Assembly: GCA_934457145.1 (NCBI GenBank)
Contig: CAKSHP010000045.1
Coordinates: 1-9,569 of the forward strand
Length of the DNA stretch: 9,569 nucleotides
From: an uncultured Clostridia bacterium
GTDB lineage: Bacteria > Bacillota > Clostridia > UBA1381 > UMGS1253
Direction of reading: 5' to 3'
In this document: positions 7,256 through 9,569 of the stretch, in pieces
How the letters are laid out: every line of letters starts with the position of its first letter
Position numbering within the stretch: the stretch's first letter is position 1
Notes under the pieces: model-generated
Told to the model about the DNA's origin: nothing
Seen by the model: only the letters and a program-made list of their open reading frames with translations
Databases searched by the model: none
Position numbers and translations under genes: made by a program

Positions 7256-7281
7256 AAAGAGTGGGTTTACACCCACTCTTT
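7256..7281 (-). promoter_or_regulatory. Perfect 11-bp hairpin in the rimP operon leader
   Basis: AAAGAGTGGGT (7256-7266) and ACCCACTCTTT (7271-7281) are exact reverse complements with a 4-nt loop. The hairpin lies about 45 nt before the rimP start and about 20 nt after the predicted transcription start. Neither strand has a U-run directly after the stem, so it is not a standard intrinsic terminator for either direction. It may protect the transcript 5' end, attenuate, or be bound by one of the operon's RNA-binding products (RimP, NusA, YlxQ, RnpM); which one cannot be told here. Confidence 0.75.
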
Positions 7282-7310
7282 ACCGTTTACATACATTATC
7301 ACTATAAAAA

Positions 7311-7339
7311 ATTATACCATATATATTACTAAAGTGCAA
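7311..7339 (-). promoter_or_regulatory. Predicted sigma-A promoter of the rimP-nusA-infB operon
   Basis: On the minus strand: -35 TTGCAC (7339-7334), a 17-nt spacer, and a perfect -10 TATAAT (7316-7311) with a TG extended -10 (TGGTATAAT). Transcription would start near 7304, giving a leader of about 95 nt before rimP. The -35 lies inside a palindrome. This is a strong match by spacing and -10, although the -35 keeps only the TTG of the consensus. Confidence 0.75.
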
Positions 7340-7345
7340 CACTTT
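7331..7345. promoter_or_regulatory. Palindrome overlapping the rimP -35 (possible operator)
   Basis: AAAGTG-CAA-CACTTT is a perfect 6-bp inverted repeat around 3 nt, and it contains the whole predicted -35 of the rimP promoter. The core AGTGCA recurs at 7397-7402, inside another inverted repeat (AAAAAAT-AGTGC-ATTTTTT, 7390-7408). A repressor site is possible, but in so AT-rich a stretch chance is a real alternative. I do not recognise it as the box of a known regulator. Confidence 0.35.
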
Positions 7346-7478
7346 TTTATTATTTATACACTTTTTTCAAATAATTCTAAATTTTTTTAAAAAAATAGTG
7401 CATTTTTTCAAAATGTGTGATACAATATCTAAGTAAGCAAAAAACTTTTAATAAAATTCATCATTTTGTAATAATTAC

Positions 7479-7488
7479 ATGGTATAAT
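7479..7488 (+). promoter_or_regulatory. Predicted extended -10 promoter of the PBP gene
   Basis: ATGGTATAAT contains a perfect -10 TATAAT (7483-7488) with the TGn extension. No good -35 is found at 16-18 nt upstream, which is tolerable for an extended -10 promoter. Transcription would begin near 7494, about 85 nt before the PBP start codon. An alternative weaker extended -10, TGATACAAT, is at 7418-7426. Confidence 0.6.
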
Positions 7489-7508
7489 CAGCATTAGTAC
7501 TTTATTTT

Positions 7509-7537
7509 GCGTTTGGGTTGTCCGCAGACAAATGCGC
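7509..7537 (+). promoter_or_regulatory. Small stem-loop in the PBP 5' leader
   Basis: TTGTC (7518-7522) and GACAA (7527-7531) form a perfect 5-bp stem with loop CGCA, flanked by GCGT (7509-7512) that can pair with GCGC (7534-7537) with one G-U. It sits in a locally GC-richer patch of the leader. No U-run follows. Short stems like this arise by chance often, so confidence is low. Confidence 0.25.
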
Positions 7538-7577
7538 TATTTTAATGACAAGGCGGGCGGAAAGGCAAGGAAAACAT

Positions 7578-9569
7578 ATGAACAGAACCAAAGTTTTTCT
7601 GAAAGTATTTTTTACTACACTGTTTTTGGGAGCGGCTATAGGATGCAGTTTTGTTGCGTGCAATTTTGTCAGCACTGCCACGTTTGAGACGGATTTTGAC
7701 ATCAATTCTTTTGAATTGTCATATACAACCACCATTGTAAGCGTGGACAAAAACGGAACTGAACACGTGATAGACAAAATATATGACAAAAACCGTCAGT
7801 GGGTTGATTACGAAAATATGCCTCAGGCTTTAAAAGACGCTATAGTTTGTATAGAAGATGAAAGATTTTACTATCACAACGGCGTTGACTTTATCGGCAC
7901 GGCAAAGGCAGTCGGTAATTATATTGCCGGCAAAAAAAATGCCCCCGGCGGCAGCACGATCACTCAGCAGCTCGTTAAAAACCTAACCGATAACACGGAG
8001 GTAAAGTGGCAGCGCAAGGTGACTGAAATGCTTCGCGCTTTAAATGTTGAAAGCACAACATCCAAAGAAGACATCTTAGAAATGTATTTAAACACAGTGT
8101 ATTTCGGAAACGGCTGTTACGGTGTTAAATCCGCAGCAAAGGTTTATTTTAACAAAAATCCTCAGGACATGACGACTTTGGAATGTGCGTCAATAGCGGG
8201 ACTTACGCAAAACCCCGAAGGATATAACCCCTTTAATGAAAAATGTAAAGATGCATTTAAAGAAAGAAGAAACTCCGTTTTATCAAAAATGCATGAGTTT
8301 AAAAAGATATCCGACGAAGAATATCAATCTCTTTTAAATACCGAAACAATTTTTGCCGCCAAGGATACAAAAGACAATTCTTCGTCAACATCATATTTTG
8401 TTCAGAAACTTATAGAAGATGTTAAAGTTGACCTTTGCGAAAAATACGATATGGATTATTCGGAAGCCACAAACTATTTAAAAAAGGGCGGACTTAAAAT
8501 TTATGCAACAATTGATACCGATGTTCAGCAGGCAATTGACAGCGTTTACAAAGCAAGAAGCGGTGCTTCGGCTTCCGATCCTCAGTCGGCAATCGTTGTA
8601 ATGGATCCGTATACCGGAGATATAAAAGGTATGGCGGGCGGTTTCGGGGCGACAAACGAAATAAAAAGAAACCGTACATATGACGATCCGCGTCAGCCCG
8701 GTTCTGCAATAAAGCCGATTGCTGTGTATGCGCCGGCAATAATGGAAGATCTTATAACTCCTTCAACAATCGTTGAAGACACTCCGTATACCGCACCGGA
8801 CGGAACCGTTATAAAAAACTATGATAAAAAGTATTCCGGAAAAATAACCGTAAGATATGCTGTTCAGCGCTCCAAAAACCCGCCGGCAATGAGAATACTC
8901 GACGAAGTCGGAATAGATAACTCTTTTAACTATTTGAAAAACAACCTCGGCATAACAACTCTTGACGAAAGAGATAAAGCTCATTCCCCGTTAGCGCTCG
9001 GCGGTCTTACTCACGGTCTGCGCGTTGATGAGCTAACGGCTGCGTATGCGCCATTTGTAAACGGCGGAACATATTACACGGCGCACACTTATTCTCATGT
9101 CACGGATTCACACGGAAAAATTGTTTTGGATAACAGAGATAAAGGAAAACGCGCTATGGACGAAGCAACAGCATGTGTTATGAATTCGCTTCTGCAAAGC
9201 GTTGTAAATTCTCCGGGAGGAACAGCCTATGGCACAAAAGCCAAGATAAGCGGCGTTCCGACAGGCGGAAAAACCGGTACGACGGATGACGATGCCGACA
9301 GATGGTTTGTCGGAATAACGCCTAAGTACGTTGCTGCGATATGGTATGGTTATGATGACAGACGAACCGTTACTGCTTCGGGAAATCCTTGCATACAAAT
9401 ATGGAGTTCGGTTATGGAAAAGGTTTATGCATCAGTTCCGGCATCGGAAAAAAGCAAAAACTTCTTTGATTCAAAAACGCCCGATGGTGTAAGTTTGGTT
9501 TCTGTTTGCTCTTCTTCAGGCGAACTTGCGGGAGCCGGTTGCAGCGTTGTAAAAGAATATTATAAAAAT
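7578..9569 (+). CDS. Class A penicillin-binding protein (bifunctional glycosyltransferase/transpeptidase), 3' end missing
   Basis: Bifunctional peptidoglycan synthase: polymerises lipid II and cross-links the stem peptides outside the membrane. The frame is open for 664 codons to the right edge. A very short cytoplasmic tail precedes one membrane anchor (about residues 6-28). The GT51 domain shows 'IEDERFYYHNGVD' (92-104, catalytic E93), 'GGSTITQQLVKN' (124-135), 'RKVTEMLRALNVE' (146-158) and 'DILEMYLNTVYFGNGCYGV' (165-183). The transpeptidase domain shows all three motifs: SAIK (S376-K379, catalytic serine), SKN (432-434) and KTGT (565-568). Near the edge, 'VSVCSSSGELAGAGC' (C644, C655) resembles the cysteine pair common after this domain in Firmicutes PBP1A proteins. 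The ATG at 7578 has AAGGA 6 nt upstream; an in-frame ATG at 7545 would add 11 mostly basic residues but lacks a ribosome binding site. It is PBP1a/PonA-like, but I withhold a symbol because Firmicutes carry several paralogues. Confidence 0.95.
   Translation, partial: MNRTKVFLKVFFTTLFLGAAIGCSFVACNFVSTATFETDFDINSFELSYTTTIVSVDKNGTEHVIDKIYDKNRQWVDYENMPQALKDAIVCIEDERFYYHNGVDFIGTAKAVGNYIAGKKNAPGGSTITQQLVKNLTDNTEVKWQRKVTEMLRALNVESTTSKEDILEMYLNTVYFGNGCYGVKSAAKVYFNKNPQDMTTLECASIAGLTQNPEGYNPFNEKCKDAFKERRNSVLSKMHEFKKISDEEYQSLLNTETIFAAKDTKDNSSSTSYFVQKLIEDVKVDLCEKYDMDYSEATNYLKKGGLKIYATIDTDVQQAIDSVYKARSGASASDPQSAIVVMDPYTGDIKGMAGGFGATNEIKRNRTYDDPRQPGSAIKPIAVYAPAIMEDLITPSTIVEDTPYTAPDGTVIKNYDKKYSGKITVRYAVQRSKNPPAMRILDEVGIDNSFNYLKNNLGITTLDERDKAHSPLALGGLTHGLRVDELTAAYAPFVNGGTYYTAHTYSHVTDSHGKIVLDNRDKGKRAMDEATACVMNSLLQSVVNSPGGTAYGTKAKISGVPTGGKTGTTDDDADRWFVGITPKYVAAIWYGYDDRRTVTASGNPCIQIWSSVMEKVYASVPASEKSKNFFDSKTPDGVSLVSVCSSSGELAGAGCSVVKEYYKN

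Larger units (their letters stand above)
7211..7577. other. Divergent intergenic control region between rimP and the PBP gene
   Basis: A 367-bp gene-free stretch, extremely AT-rich in its middle. It holds the rimP leader (7211 to about 7304), a minus-strand promoter (7311-7339), a palindrome over that promoter's -35 (7331-7345), a T7A7 block (7382-7395), a second inverted repeat (7390-7408), a plus-strand extended -10 promoter (7479-7488), and the PBP leader with a small stem-loop and ribosome binding site. No tRNA, small ORF with a ribosome binding site, or known riboswitch core was recognised. Confidence 0.7.

Noticed and set aside
7256..7281. Perfect hairpin as an intrinsic terminator
   Set aside because: No U-run follows the stem on either strand, and no gene ends nearby: both neighbours point away from it. 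It is better read as a leader structure.
7382..7395. T7A7 tract as a terminator or origin element
   Set aside because: There is no GC stem beside it and no DnaA-box cluster or iteron; it is treated as AT-rich promoter spacer.
7626..7652. Lipoprotein signal (GAAIGC) in the PBP N-terminus
   Set aside because: The -3 position is Ala rather than Leu/Val/Ile, and class A PBPs are normally held by an uncleaved membrane anchor, which this segment fits.
7502..9398. Minus-strand open frames (7502-7789, 8494-8739, 8763-8984, 9108-9398)
   Set aside because: They are antisense to the PBP gene, which shows all expected motifs in its own frame; the minus-strand translations look random.
1..9569. Mobile element, CRISPR, defence island or biosynthetic cluster
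   Set aside because: No transposase, integrase, tRNA, repeat array or unfamiliar multi-gene set was seen; every long gene-bearing frame belongs to a known core family.

Overview
The window is a stretch of a low-GC Gram-positive chromosome, most likely from an (uncultured) member of the Clostridia. Four things point there. The gene order rimP-nusA-rnpM(ylxR)-ylxQ-infB-rbfA-nrnA-truB-ribF is the classic Firmicutes arrangement. NusA ends after its second KH domain, without the acidic C-terminal repeats of proteobacteria. IF2 carries the 'HIDTR...VDLSKLD' linker motif common in clostridial IF2. The base composition is visibly AT-rich, with strong GGAGG-type ribosome binding sites.

Layout. Positions 1-7210 hold one co-directional minus-strand operon, in transcription order rimP (7210-6752), nusA (6725-5637), rnpM/ylxR (about 5623-5348), ylxQ (5344-5018), infB (4965-2638), rbfA (2607-2257), nrnA (2260-1310), truB (1291-401) and the first 128 codons of ribF (385 to the left edge). 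Spacers are 52 nt or shorter and rbfA/nrnA overlap, so a single transcript is likely. It would start at a promoter I place near 7311-7339 and carry a leader of about 95 nt with two adjacent stem-loops. Positions 7211-7577 are a divergent, very AT-rich control region. It has a second, plus-strand extended -10 promoter carrying the same 10-mer, ATGGTATAAT, as the minus-strand one. From 7578 to the right edge runs a plus-strand class A penicillin-binding protein (664 codons, 3' end missing).

How the genes fit together. RimP and RbfA mature the 30S subunit, IF2 places the initiator tRNA, NusA controls RNA polymerase pausing and termination, and TruB makes pseudouridine 55 in tRNA. RnpM and YlxQ are small RNA-binding proteins, NrnA degrades nanoRNAs or cyclic dinucleotide products, and RibF makes FMN/FAD. 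The PBP polymerises and cross-links peptidoglycan; its position next to the operon looks like simple adjacency rather than pathway linkage.

Novelty. I see no mobile element, CRISPR, defence or other undescribed multi-gene system; this is a core housekeeping region. The items worth a second look are the RNA structures in the rimP leader and between ylxQ and infB, the palindrome over the rimP -35, and the unusual nucleotidyltransferase motif of RibF.
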